This document shows positions 9,778 to 18,376 of a stretch of 64,000 nucleotides of DNA, piece after piece; the first letter of the stretch is position 1, and every line of letters starts with the position of its first letter. A program made the position numbers and the translations under genes. Origin of the DNA: Clostridium sp. AM30-24 (GTDB lineage: Bacteria; Bacillota; Clostridia; Lachnospirales; Lachnospiraceae); the NCBI RefSeq assembly GCF_003480435.1, contig NZ_QUJB01000001.1:1-64000 (forward strand), written 5' to 3'. The notes under the pieces are model-generated. The model searched no databases, had not been told where the DNA came from, and saw nothing but the letters and a program-made list of their open reading frames with translations.

Positions 9778-11013
9778 CTATTTCTTTTTATGATACAGAT
9801 ACCGCGGAATTCCATCCACCATAACCGGTGACACATCGCCCTGGATCAGCGGGCGGACGTAGTTGATGAATTCGTCGGTGACATAGGTCCCGTCCTCGGT
9901 GATCCATTCTCTCGGAACCACCTTCTCCACATTGGAGACCTTGTGGACATTCCGAAGGTCCGTGGTGGACTGATACGGATCGTCGGAGAGGCGCTTGATG
10001 ATGACCATCTCACCGGTATCGCCTTCGTCGGCTGCCTTCACGGCAGCACCGCCTACCTGAAAGGCTTCGAGGATGTCGATTCTGGATGCCAGATGGGAAG
10101 CAGCTCTCTGCATGGAGCTTAACTCGATGGTTCTTGTCTTGCAGCCGATCTCCTGCGCCAGACGGCGGGCAAGATAGTTTGCAGTACCGGTGAGCTGCTT
10201 GTGACCGAAGGCATCGACGAAATCAACACCGTCGGTGAGCTCACAGACATAGCGGCCGTCCGACAGGCGGATTCCTTCGGAGACAGCGACTACAACGAAG
10301 GCTTTTTTCGACAGAAGCTCCCGGACCCGGGTCAGGAAGTTGTCGATATCAAACGGAAGCTCCGGAACGTAGATCAGGTCCGGCCCGTCGCAGTCCTCAC
10401 CTTTGGAGAGAGCCGCGGAACCTACGAGCCATCCGGCATTTCGCCCCATGATTTCGACGATGGTGACAAGTCCCTTGCTGTAGATCAGTGCCTGACTGTC
10501 CTGAATGATTTCCTTTACGGAGGTTCCGATGTATTTTGCCGCGCTGCCGTAGCCGGGAGTGTGGTCGGTCAGAGCGAGGTCGTTGTCGATGGTCTTTGGA
10601 ACACCTAAAAATTTGGTGGGATGCCCTTTTAAGATCGCGTAGTCGGAGAGTTTCTTGATCGTGTCCATGGAATCATTTCCGCCGATATAGATAAAGCATT
10701 CGATCTCAAGCTTATCGAGGATCGAAAAGATCTTGTCGAAGGTTGCGATATCCTCATGGATCTCCGGGAGTTTATAGCGGCATGAGCCGAGGTAGGCAGC
10801 CGGCGTACGCTTTAAGAGCTCCACATCCAGATCCGTCTGGATATGTTCGGAAAGATCGATATAGTCCTCATTTAAGAGACCCTAAATGCCGTGCCGCATA
10901 CCGTATACTTTTTTCGCTCCGCGGTCGATCGCAGTCCGGTAAACGCCTGCGAGGCTGGAATTGATAGCAGCGGTCGGGCCGCCGGACTGTCCAACGATAA
11001 TATTACCTTTCAT
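9778..11013 (-). pseudogene. Pyrophosphate-type 6-phosphofructokinase interrupted by an amber codon
   Basis: The expected gene starts at the ATG at 11013 (GGGAGGG seven bases upstream) and would encode 411 aa, a usual length for this group. It begins MKGNIIVGQSGGPTAAINSS, but codon 44 (10884-10882) is TAG, in the context HGI-stop-GLLNE where relatives usually have Glu (GAG to TAG is one change). After the stop the frame is open to the end with GGNDSMDT, GVPKTIDNDL and MGRNAGWL. Lys in PKTIDND, in place of Gly, points to pyrophosphate as phosphoryl donor. A GTG at 10824 could start a product without the N-terminal phosphate loop, unlikely to be active. Options are a real nonsense mutation, suppression, or a sequencing error. 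Confidence 0.8.
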
Positions 11014-11320
11014 GTAGCATCCCTCCCAAAGTCATTAATATAGGATAACTGCCCGGCAGGTCAGCGCTCATTCTGCGTTGACGGAAAACACGAAAAGCGG
11101 ACAGTTGCGATGAGACCATTATATCAGTTTTATGCGACAAATACAAGCAAAAGACAGAATATTTAGAAAAATCCGACAGATAGAGTTGCTGTTTACATCG
11201 GGCGCGAACCGTGACCGAATGGAGAAAGTTTGTCAATAAAACATACTTTACATTTATATGAAGAATATGTTAAGATAAACCGTATGTGTAAAAAAACAGC
11301 GATAAAAACGAGGTTTTAAC
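11014..11320. other. Divergent intergenic region
   Basis: 307 bases between the phosphofructokinase and rsmH-like genes. A plausible rightward promoter is TTTACA (11247-11252), 18 bases, TAAGAT (11271-11276). Otherwise A/T-rich with nothing recognisable. Confidence 0.4.
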
Positions 11321-12403
11321 ATGGAAGAAAAAGAGGTACAGGGAGCAACGGTACATAAGCGGCGTGTCCGTTACAGCGGTACACACCCGAAGCGGTTTGA
11401 GGAAAAGTATAAAGAGCAGAATCCGGAGAAGTACGCCGATACGATCGAGAAAGTCATCAAAAAGGGCAGTACTCCGGCAGGTATGCATATCTCGATCTGT
11501 GTGAAGGAGATCCTCGATTTTCTGGATATCAAGCCGGGAATGCAGGGACTCGACGCTACATTAGGGTATGGCGGACATACGACGGAGATGTTAAAAAAAC
11601 TTGAGGGTCAGGGCCATATGTACGGTCTTGATGTGGATCCCATCGAGATCGTGAAGACAAAGGCGCGGTTAAAGGAGCGCGGATTTGACGGGGATATCCT
11701 CACGGTAAAGCAGATGAACTTTGCAGATATCGACAAACTGGTTCCGGAGACCGGACTTTTCGATTTTGTTCTGGCAGATCTCGGCGTGTCATCCATGCAG
11801 ATCGACAATCCGGAGAGAGGATTTACCTACAAGGCGGATGGCCCGTTAGACCTGAGGCTCGATCCGGAAAAGGGGATCTCCGCTGCGGAGCGGCTGAAGC
11901 AGATGGATAAGGAAGAGATCGCAGGTATGCTCGTGGAAAATTCCGATGAACCTTATGCGGAGGAGATTGCAAGGGAGATCGCGAAGAGAAACAGAAAACA
12001 CCTGTATATCGAGACAACAACGGAACTCAAGGGAGTTATTGAGACAACACTCGCCTTTATTCCTGAGAAGGAGCGGAAGGAAGCGGTAAAAAAGTCCTGC
12101 CAGAGATGCTTTCAGGCACTTCGGATCGATGTAAATCAGGAGTTTGAGGTTTTAGAGAGCTTCCTCTCAAAACTTCCGGGAATCCTGGCACCGGGAGGAA
12201 GAGCGGCGATCCTGACCTTCCATTCCGGCGAGGACCGTCTTGTAAAACATTACTTTAAAGATGGAAAAAGAGAGGGACTGTACAGTGACGTGGCAGACGA
12301 TGTGATCCGCCCGTCAGCGGAGGAATGCCAGAGAAATCCGAGGGCAAGATCCACAAAGATGCGCTGGGCAGTCCGCGAGGGAGAAAACGCCCACAGAAAA
12401 TAA
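11321..12403 (+). CDS. rsmH: RsmH-like 16S rRNA (cytosine-N4) methyltransferase, paralogue with N-extension
   Basis: SAM-dependent methyltransferase of the MraW/RsmH family, 360 aa against ~310 for the usual enzyme; the surplus is a basic N-terminal extension of ~50 residues. Core motifs: GLDATLGYGGHT (SAM loop), GLDVDPIEI, the catalytic-site stretch LADLGVSSMQID with ERGFTYKADGPLDLR, and FHSGEDRLVK near the end. RsmH makes m4Cm1402 in the 16S rRNA decoding centre. The canonical gene sits in the division/wall cluster with ftsL, but here the neighbour is an LTA-synthase-like gene 34 bases on. This suggests a second copy that may have another target; that is inference. Confidence 0.8.
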   Translation: MEEKEVQGATVHKRRVRYSGTHPKRFEEKYKEQNPEKYADTIEKVIKKGSTPAGMHISICVKEILDFLDIKPGMQGLDATLGYGGHTTEMLKKLEGQGHMYGLDVDPIEIVKTKARLKERGFDGDILTVKQMNFADIDKLVPETGLFDFVLADLGVSSMQIDNPERGFTYKADGPLDLRLDPEKGISAAERLKQMDKEEIAGMLVENSDEPYAEEIAREIAKRNRKHLYIETTTELKGVIETTLAFIPEKERKEAVKKSCQRCFQALRIDVNQEFEVLESFLSKLPGILAPGGRAAILTFHSGEDRLVKHYFKDGKREGLYSDVADDVIRPSAEECQRNPRARSTKMRWAVREGENAHRK

Positions 12404-12437
12404 CTTTTCATTGACAGATTCAGAAAGAGAAACGTAA

Positions 12438-14309
12438 ATGGACGAAAAGACAGAAGAAAGAACAGAAACAAGAACAGACAACCGGTCGGAACGTACAGGG
12501 GCCATTGTACTGTTTTTATTATCACCGGTGTTTTCCTATGTCATGTTTGAGTTTGTGACAGGATATTTTGCAACGGTATTGCCTAAAAATGCGGTACTCA
12601 ACATCGTCTGGATGTTCGTGCTGTATCTTCTGATATTTGGAATCTCGGGAAGCACCCGGATCTCCATCCCGGTCTCCTCCGGGATCCTCTATGGGATTTC
12701 TTTAGCGGAGACTTTTGTGGTCTCCTTCAGAAGCCGCCCGATCATGATGGGCGATGTTCTGGCGGTAAAGACGGCGATGACGGTTGCAGGAAACTATAAT
12801 TATACCCCGACCTTGATGATGATCATCTGTGGCCTGCTTCTGATCATGTGGAATGTACTGGCGCAGTTCGTGTTTGTCCGGGTAAGGGGCAGGAAAAAGA
12901 GAATTACAGTATTTGGGGCTTCTGCCGGAGCGGCTGCCGTATTTATCGGCTGCTTTTACAGCTTTATTATACCGGGGCTGTCCCTGGAAGTGAACCTCTG
13001 GGATCCGATGACTTCTTACGCTGAGAATGGTTATATCCTGTCCTCTGCGATATCGATCAAATATCTGGTAAAGAAAGCACCGCATGGCTATTCCAAAGCG
13101 AAGATCCAGGAGATCTACGGTAAATATGCGGGCAGTGAAAAAGAACGGAACGAGGAGACAGTGGCTGCAGTGGAATCCGGAGACGCGATTCAGCCAACCA
13201 ACATCATCTGCATCATGAACGAGAGTCTTTCCGACCTCGCGGTTGACGGGGATTTTACGACGAATATCGATTATCTCCCATTTCTTAACAATCTTACGGA
13301 AAATACCGTAAAAGGAAAACTCTGTATGCCGGTATTCGGCGCCATGACCAGCAATTCGGAGTTCGAGTTTCTGGTCGGCGATTCCATGTATATGATGCCG
13401 CGGGGAAGTGTCGCTTACCAGTTCTATGTAAATCCGGGTGTCCGCTCAATGGTCAGCACGGTGCAGGATCAGGGATACACAGCGGTTGCCATGCACCCTT
13501 ATCCGGCGGAAAACTGGAATCGACGCATCTGCTACAAGAACATGGGATTCAATGAATTTCTGGATATCAGTGCGTATGAGGGACGGGATGAACTTCGAAA
13601 TTATATCAGTGACCTGAGTGATTTCAAGGTCATCACCGAGTATGTCGAGAAAAAGGTAAACCCGGATGACAAGTTGTTCCTCTTTAATGTGACCATGCAG
13701 AATCATGGCGGATACGCGACCCCGTATGCGAATTTCGATCAGGAGGTATGGCTCACCGGGGACATGGAAGGAAAGTATCCGGAGGCAGATATGTACCTGT
13801 CCCTTGTAAAAAAGTCCGATGAGGCCTTTGAGTGGCTCGTCAACTACTTCTCCCAGTGCGACCAGCCGACGATGATCGTCATGTTCGGGGATCATCAGCC
13901 GGGAATCGAGGACGAGTTCTTTGATGAGGCTATGGGCGTGGAGAGCACGAAGGTTCCCAATGAGCAGAAGGTCTGCTGGTACGAGACACCGTTCGTGATC
14001 TGGACCAACTACGACCAGCCTTCGGAGGATATTGGCCGGTTAGGCGCGATCTACCTTTCTTCGTATGTATTGCAGCGCGCGAACCTGTCACTGACCCCGT
14101 ACAATGAATTTCTCTTGCAGCTTTCCGAAAAACTTCCGGTCATCCATCATCTTGGAATCTGGGAGTCCGACGGAACCTACCACAGCTGGGAGGACGCGGA
14201 GAGCGGGGACTACGATTGGAAAGAACAGCTTCTGGAGTATGAGAAGCTTGTGTACAATCACAGTCTGGATCCGAAGACGGTGAATGAGATGTTTTCGATC
14301 GCAAATTAA
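12438..14309 (+). CDS. LTA-synthase-like membrane sulfatase-fold enzyme
   Basis: Polytopic membrane enzyme of the LtaS/phosphoglycerol transferase family, 623 aa. About five hydrophobic segments fill residues 20-190, followed by an extracellular alkaline-phosphatase/sulfatase-fold domain. Visible catalytic elements are the metal-binding Glu in IICIMNESLSD, the nucleophile Thr in GAMTSNSEFEFL, and Asp-His in MFGDHQPGIEDE. Such enzymes move glycerol-phosphate from phosphatidylglycerol onto lipoteichoic acid or related polymers. It follows the RsmH-like gene by 34 bases, probably in the same transcript, and is closed by a terminator. Which polymer it makes is unknown. Confidence 0.85.
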   Translation: MDEKTEERTETRTDNRSERTGAIVLFLLSPVFSYVMFEFVTGYFATVLPKNAVLNIVWMFVLYLLIFGISGSTRISIPVSSGILYGISLAETFVVSFRSRPIMMGDVLAVKTAMTVAGNYNYTPTLMMIICGLLLIMWNVLAQFVFVRVRGRKKRITVFGASAGAAAVFIGCFYSFIIPGLSLEVNLWDPMTSYAENGYILSSAISIKYLVKKAPHGYSKAKIQEIYGKYAGSEKERNEETVAAVESGDAIQPTNIICIMNESLSDLAVDGDFTTNIDYLPFLNNLTENTVKGKLCMPVFGAMTSNSEFEFLVGDSMYMMPRGSVAYQFYVNPGVRSMVSTVQDQGYTAVAMHPYPAENWNRRICYKNMGFNEFLDISAYEGRDELRNYISDLSDFKVITEYVEKKVNPDDKLFLFNVTMQNHGGYATPYANFDQEVWLTGDMEGKYPEADMYLSLVKKSDEAFEWLVNYFSQCDQPTMIVMFGDHQPGIEDEFFDEAMGVESTKVPNEQKVCWYETPFVIWTNYDQPSEDIGRLGAIYLSSYVLQRANLSLTPYNEFLLQLSEKLPVIHHLGIWESDGTYHSWEDAESGDYDWKEQLLEYEKLVYNHSLDPKTVNEMFSIAN

Positions 14310-14329
14310 ATGAAGATCAGATAGATATG

Positions 14330-14359
14330 GGCAGTCTGGAGACAGGCTGCCTGTTTTTT
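14330..14359 (+). terminator. Rho-independent terminator
   Basis: GGCAG-t-CTG (14330-14338), loop GAGA, CAG-g-CTGCC (14343-14351), then TGTTTTTTG. Confidence 0.8.
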
Positions 14360-14477
14360 GTGTGATCGGAAATTCCGAGGAACTCTCTATTACAAAAAAT
14401 GACAGGAAAGGTAAATTATCAAAATTAGCGCATAGCTGAACGGCAATGTAAAAATTTCAAAAAGTACAGAAAGAGGA

Positions 14478-14524
14478 TTGACAAGAAAGTTAGTTAGTGC
14501 TAATCTATGTTAGTGAAAACTAAC
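14478..14524 (+). promoter_or_regulatory. Promoter with TTAG/CTAA palindromes, candidate metal-responsive operator
   Basis: TTGACA (14478-14483), 17 bases, TAATCT (14501-14506). TTAG-TG-CTAA (14494-14503) overlaps the spacer and -10; GTTAGT-GAAA-ACTAAC (14509-14524) covers the start-site region. TTAG/CTAA half-sites resemble DtxR/MntR-type boxes, so metal-dependent repression is likely. The regulator is not proven. Confidence 0.6.
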
Positions 14525-14541
14525 ACATAGGGAGATATCCT

Positions 14542-14964
14542 GTGGGGAATGAGAAATCCGCAGTTCCTGAAAATGAAGAGGAGGCGTGGTCTATTATGAT
14601 AAATGGGATCATTATTGTCGCATTGATCGTTGTCGCGATCTTTGCGGTAAAAGGTTCGATCCACCAGTTCGCTTATGGCTGCTGCGGCTCGAAGGATGCT
14701 GAGAAAAAGATCAGAGTGCAGGATAAGAACATAGCAGATTATCCGTACTACGCGGTAGTCGGAGTGGACGGCATGAAGTGTAAGCACTGCAAGCTCCATG
14801 TGGAGAATGCGTTCAATGAGAAGGACGGCAACTGGGCAGAGGTAAACCTTGAGAAGAAGGAAGCTGATGTCCGCATGAAGTCAAAAATGACAGATCGCGA
14901 GATCCGCGATATTGTCAGTAAGGCCGGCTATGTGCTCCGCAACATCGAGTGGAAGCAGGCGTAG
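14542..14964 (+). CDS. Cys-rich membrane protein with HMA metal-binding domain
   Basis: 140 aa from a GTG with GGGAG seven bases upstream. An in-frame ATG at 14596, after GAGGAGG, would give a 122-aa product starting MINGIIIVALIVVA and is a serious alternative. It has one transmembrane helix, then YGCCGSK as in FeoB-associated Cys-rich proteins, then an HMA-like fold with the CxxC site GMKCKHCKLHV. Anchored metal chaperone or accessory to a metal transporter is a reasonable reading. It heads a cluster with a Fur-like gene and a P1B ATPase under a promoter with metal-type operators. Metal identity is not visible. Confidence 0.7.
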   Translation: MGNEKSAVPENEEEAWSIMINGIIIVALIVVAIFAVKGSIHQFAYGCCGSKDAEKKIRVQDKNIADYPYYAVVGVDGMKCKHCKLHVENAFNEKDGNWAEVNLEKKEADVRMKSKMTDREIRDIVSKAGYVLRNIEWKQA

Positions 14965-15083
14965 GCAGAAGGATTATTTAAGAGACAGATTTTTAAGAGA
15001 CAGCCGGAGGATCGGCTGGTACCCCATATGCCCGGCTCTCTGCAGGGCAGGAACATACTTTTAAGGAATGAGAGGGATGCCGG

Positions 15084-15440
15084 ATGTGGCAGAAGAAAGA
15101 CATCGTTAACGAGTTCCAAAGGCTTGGAAAGCGTATTACAAAGCAGAGAATGGTTATTCTGGATGTGATCCTGGAACAGAACTGGACTGACTGTAAGGAG
15201 GTTTACTACGAAGCGGTGCGGAGAGATTCCACCGTGGGACTCTCCACCGTCTACCGCACGATCCGGATGTTAGAGGAGATAGGTGTTTTAAAGCGAGTCT
15301 ACCAGTATGTGCTTACCGATGAAAACGGGGAGCAGGTGGACAGTGAGAACGAGAGCATCTCTCCGGAGTTCCACGGAACGAATGATCTGAGACAGAGAGA
15401 AAAAAAGGATGAAAAATGCTGTACTGCCAGCGCGTTTTAG
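15084..15440 (+). CDS. Short Fur-family regulator lacking the usual metal/dimer domain
   Basis: 118 aa. Residues ~1-75 match the Fur winged helix (GKRITKQRMVILDVI and LSTVYRTIRMLEEIGVLKRV). Beyond this, the His/Asp-rich dimerisation and metal-binding domain of Fur/PerR/Zur (normally ~60 more residues with HHHDH and CxxC motifs) is absent and replaced by a Glu/Asn-rich tail ending KCCTASAF. It may be a degenerate copy or a specialised DNA binder. It lies between the HMA membrane protein and the microprotein/ATPase genes. The gap before it has a CAGCCG/CGGCTG stem (15001-15018) without a U-tract. Confidence 0.7.
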   Translation: MWQKKDIVNEFQRLGKRITKQRMVILDVILEQNWTDCKEVYYEAVRRDSTVGLSTVYRTIRMLEEIGVLKRVYQYVLTDENGEQVDSENESISPEFHGTNDLRQREKKDEKCCTASAF

Positions 15441-15525
15441 ATGGGACGAAGACTGTTGTCCGGAGATCCGGGAATAACGGGAAATTGTCAAAAAATGACA
15501 AAGTTTTTCAATAGAAGTATTTTGA

Positions 15526-15555
15526 TTGACTAACCGGGAGGGAAAGTGTTAGCAT
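15526..15555 (+). promoter_or_regulatory. Second promoter of the metal cluster with CTAAC/GTTAG half-sites
   Basis: TTGACT (15526-15531), 18 bases, TAGCAT (15550-15555). CTAAC (15530-15534) and GTTAG (15548-15552) form an inverted repeat over the -35 and -10, like the half-sites at 14494-14524, suggesting the same repressor. Confidence 0.45.
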
Positions 15556-15624
15556 GTGGGAAACACGGGAGACCTTCTGGTTTTTTCGATGTGCAATGAA
15601 TCCTGAACAAGGAAGTGAGAAGTG

Positions 15625-15705
15625 ATGAAACATCATAAATTCTGGGCGTGGGCCACTGTTTTCTGCTTTGCCATGGTGATGTATACCGGATTGCAACATA
15701 AATGA
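15625..15705 (+). CDS. 26-residue hydrophobic microprotein
   Basis: ATG at 15625 with AAGGAAG nine bases upstream encodes 26 residues: MKHHKFWAWATVFC, FAMVMYTG, then LQHK. A basic His/Lys start, one short Trp/Phe-rich membrane helix and a basic end suggest a single-pass membrane peptide. It follows the half-site promoter at 15526 and precedes the DUF6110 and P1B ATPase genes, so it is probably part of that transcript. I do not know a function. Length is the main doubt; start site, codon use and context support it. Confidence 0.55.
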   Translation: MKHHKFWAWATVFCFAMVMYTGLQHK

Positions 15706-15788
15706 TCCGGCAGAGGAACAGCCGGGTCTCAGGCTTTAAACCGGACGGTCGAACTACAAATGTATTTTACTTACAGGAGGAATAAAAA

Positions 15789-16103
15789 ATGTTAGATGTT
15801 AAGAAATGCTTAAAATTAAAAAATGTTGCTGTATTCGCAGGTGGTGTTCTTTTTGGAACAGCCGGAGTCAAGGTTCTTGGAAGTCAGGATGCGAAGAAGT
15901 TATATATTAACTGCTTGGCAGCCGGTCTCCGTGCAAAAGAGTGTGTAATGACAACCGCTTCCAATATTCAGGCAAATGCGGAGGATGTTCTTGCAGAGGC
16001 TAAGGAGATCAACCGTGCGCGCGCGGAAGAGGCATTCGGTGAGGAAGAAGAGACAGCAGAAGAGCTCACAGAGACTACAGAAAAAGCAGAGGACGCTGAA
16101 TAA
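15789..16103 (+). CDS. DUF6110-like small membrane-associated protein
   Basis: 104 aa with a perfect AGGAGGAAT ribosome site. Residues ~12-30 form a glycine-rich hydrophobic segment (VAVFAGGVLFGTAG); the middle is amphipathic with Cys at NCLAAG and KECV; the last 25 residues are almost all Glu/Thr/Ala. It resembles the DUF6110 family, which is commonly beside heavy-metal P-type ATPases in Clostridia; here the ATPase starts five bases after its stop. A partner or membrane scaffold of the pump is the simplest guess; no activity is known to me. Confidence 0.65.
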   Translation: MLDVKKCLKLKNVAVFAGGVLFGTAGVKVLGSQDAKKLYINCLAAGLRAKECVMTTASNIQANAEDVLAEAKEINRARAEEAFGEEEETAEELTETTEKAEDAE

Positions 16104-16108
16104 TCATT

Positions 16109-18214
16109 ATGAAATCAGGAATCAGATTTACGGTAAAACATGAGATTAAAGGCCGTATCCGAATCCATCTTACCAGAGGCCGCCTGTCGATCAGACAGGC
16201 GGACCTCTTTTCCTTTTATCTTGCATCCCTCCCGCAGGTGACGGAGGCAAAGGTATATGAGAGGATCGGAGACGCGGCAATCACTTACACAGGCGCGAAG
16301 GAAGACCTCATTGCCGGGATCTTAAAGTTCTCCTTTGACAACGAGGAGTTAAATGAGATCGTTCCGGCGACGAGTACAAGAGAGGTAAATCAGGAGTTTC
16401 AGGAAAAGCTCGTGACAAAGTGCCTCACAAGATGCTTCACAAAACTGTTTCTTCCGGCTCCGATCCGTGCGGCATGGACTGCGATCCAGTCTGTTCCGTT
16501 CGTCATCAAGGGGATCCGGAAGCTTGCAGGCAGAAAGCTTGAGGTCGAGGTCCTTGACGCGACAGCTATCACGGTTTCCATGTTGCGGAATGACTTTGAT
16601 ACGGCCGGATCTGTGATGTTCCTTCTCGGGATCGGTGAGCTTCTGGAGGACTGGACCCACAAAAAGTCCGTCAGTGATCTTGCGGGCAGCATGTCCTTAA
16701 ATATTGAGAAGGTATGGCAGAAGACGGAGGATGGGGAAGTCCTTGTCCCGATCTCTGATATTAAGGAAGGAGATCTTGTCTCCGTCCACGTTGGCAGTGT
16801 AATCCCGTTAGACGGTGTTGTAGAGTCCGGCGAGGCGATGGTGAATCAGGCGTCCATGACCGGTGAATCCGAGCCGGTCCGCAAGGAAAACGGCATGTAC
16901 GTTTACGCCGGAACCGCTGTTGAGGAAGGAAATATCGTTGTCCGCATCAAAAAGGCAGCCGGATCCACACGATTTGAACGCATTGTGAAGATGATCGAGG
17001 AGTCCGAAAAGTTAAAGTCCTCCCTGGAGACAAAGGCATCCGGACTTGCGGACGCCCTCGTTCCGTGGAGTCTCGGCGGAACCATCGTCACATATCTTCT
17101 CACGAAAAATGTGACAAAGGCGATCTCGATCCTTATGGTAGACTTCTCCTGCGCGTTAAAGCTCGCTATGCCGCTTTCCGTGCTCTCTGCAATGAGAGAG
17201 GCGAGCAGCTACAAGATGACCGTCAAGGGCGGTTCCTTCATGGAAGCTGTCGCTGAGGCGGATACCATCGTATTCGATAAGACAGGTACCCTCACAAAGG
17301 CCCAGCCGGTGGTTGCCGATGTTGTAACCTTCGAGGGGCGTGACCGCAGGGAGATGTTAAGGATCGCCGCATGTCTGGAAGAACATTTCCCGCATTCTAT
17401 GGCGAACGCGGTCGTTGCGGCGTCCAGAGAGCAGGGGCTTGTCCATGAGGAGATGCATTCCAAAGTCGACTATATCGTTGCCCACGGAATTGCGTCCCAC
17501 ATCGGTGAGGATAAAGTCCTGATCGGAAGCTACCACTTTGTCTTTGAGGATGAAAAGTGTGTGATCCCGGAGGGCGAGGAAGAAAAATTCGAGGCGCTCC
17601 CGGCAGAATATTCCCACCTGTATCTTGCGATCGCGGGAAGACTGGCGGCTGTGATCTGCATTGAGGATCCGCTTCGCCCGGAAGCTCCGGAGGTTATGAA
17701 AGAGCTTCGGAAACTCGGTATCAGGAAGATCGTCATGATGACGGGGGACAGCGAGAGAACCGCCCGTGCCATCGCCGCAAGAGTCGGTGTGGACGAGTAT
17801 CACTCAGAGGTCCTTCCGGAAGACAAGGCAGACTTTGTTGAGTCAGAGAAGAACGCAGGCCACAGAGTCATCATGGTCGGCGACGGGATCAACGATTCCC
17901 CGGCTCTCTCCGCTGCAAGCGTCGGCATCGCCATCAGTGAGGGAGCGGAGATTGCCAGAGAGATCGCGGATATCACGATCTCCGAGGATGCGATGTACCA
18001 GCTCGTGACCTTAAAGGCCATCAGCAATGCCCTGATGCAGCGTGTCCACAGAAATTACCGCTTCGTTATCAGCTTTAACTTCGGACTTATCATTCTGGGT
18101 GTCCTGGGTGTGCTTGCACCGGCTACATCGGCCCTGCTTCACAATACATCCACCTTGTGCATCAGCATGCACAGCATGACGAACCTGTTAAAGGACGGGG
18201 AGAAAAAATACTGA
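16109..18214 (+). CDS. P1B-type heavy-metal ATPase with an SCA motif in place of CPC
   Basis: Metal-exporting P-type ATPase, 701 aa. The N-terminal ~90 residues look like an HMA-type fold with no CxxC. Then come membrane helices, the actuator motif MTGESEPV, phosphorylation motif DKTGTLTKAQ, and hinge [12 protein letters not shown]. The ion-site helix reads DFSCALKLAMP, so the CPC of copper/zinc pumps is replaced by Ser-Cys-Ala, as in some Mn/Fe-type P1B pumps. With the DtxR-like half-sites and Fur-like gene upstream, Fe or Mn export is more likely than Cu; this is inference. A strong terminator follows. Confidence 0.85.
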   Translation: MKSGIRFTVKHEIKGRIRIHLTRGRLSIRQADLFSFYLASLPQVTEAKVYERIGDAAITYTGAKEDLIAGILKFSFDNEELNEIVPATSTREVNQEFQEKLVTKCLTRCFTKLFLPAPIRAAWTAIQSVPFVIKGIRKLAGRKLEVEVLDATAITVSMLRNDFDTAGSVMFLLGIGELLEDWTHKKSVSDLAGSMSLNIEKVWQKTEDGEVLVPISDIKEGDLVSVHVGSVIPLDGVVESGEAMVNQASMTGESEPVRKENGMYVYAGTAVEEGNIVVRIKKAAGSTRFERIVKMIEESEKLKSSLETKASGLADALVPWSLGGTIVTYLLTKNVTKAISILMVDFSCALKLAMPLSVLSAMREASSYKMTVKGGSFMEAVAEADTIVFDKTGTLTKAQPVVADVVTFEGRDRREMLRIAACLEEHFPHSMANAVVAASREQGLVHEEMHSKVDYIVAHGIASHIGEDKVLIGSYHFVFEDEKCVIPEGEEEKFEALPAEYSHLYLAIAGRLAAVICIEDPLRPEAPEVMKELRKLGIRKIVMMTGDSERTARAIAARVGVDEYHSEVLPEDKADFVESEKNAGHRVIMVGDGINDSPALSAASVGIAISEGAEIAREIADITISEDAMYQLVTLKAISNALMQRVHRNYRFVISFNFGLIILGVLGVLAPATSALLHNTSTLCISMHSMTNLLKDGEKKY

Positions 18215-18239
18215 TCGATTAATAAGAACGTTTTGTCTG

Positions 18240-18275
18240 CCCGCGGCCCGGAGTGATCCGGCCGCGGGTATTTTG
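18240..18275 (+). terminator. Terminator of the metal cluster
   Basis: CCCGCGGCC (18240-18248) pairs with GGCCGCGGG (18260-18268), followed by TATTTTGCTTT. Confidence 0.8.
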
Positions 18276-18284
18276 CTTTGGTGG

Positions 18285-18313
18285 TTCACAAGTGATGGAT
18301 TTCATGCTATACT
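18285..18313 (+). promoter_or_regulatory. Promoter of the 117-aa hypothetical gene
   Basis: TTCACA (18285-18290), 17-base spacer, TATACT (18308-18313). Confidence 0.6.
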
Positions 18314-18376
18314 AATGCAGGCATGTGGCAGAATACTGCCATCTGCTTTTCAAAAACGACAAAGGAAGGCACAATT

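Noticed and set aside
14978..15003. Direct repeat TTAAGAGACAG x2
   Set aside because: Two short copies in an A/T-rich gap, with no link to a promoter or mobile element.
15288..15501. Minus-strand small frames opposite the Fur-like gene
   Set aside because: Shadow frames with no ribosome site.
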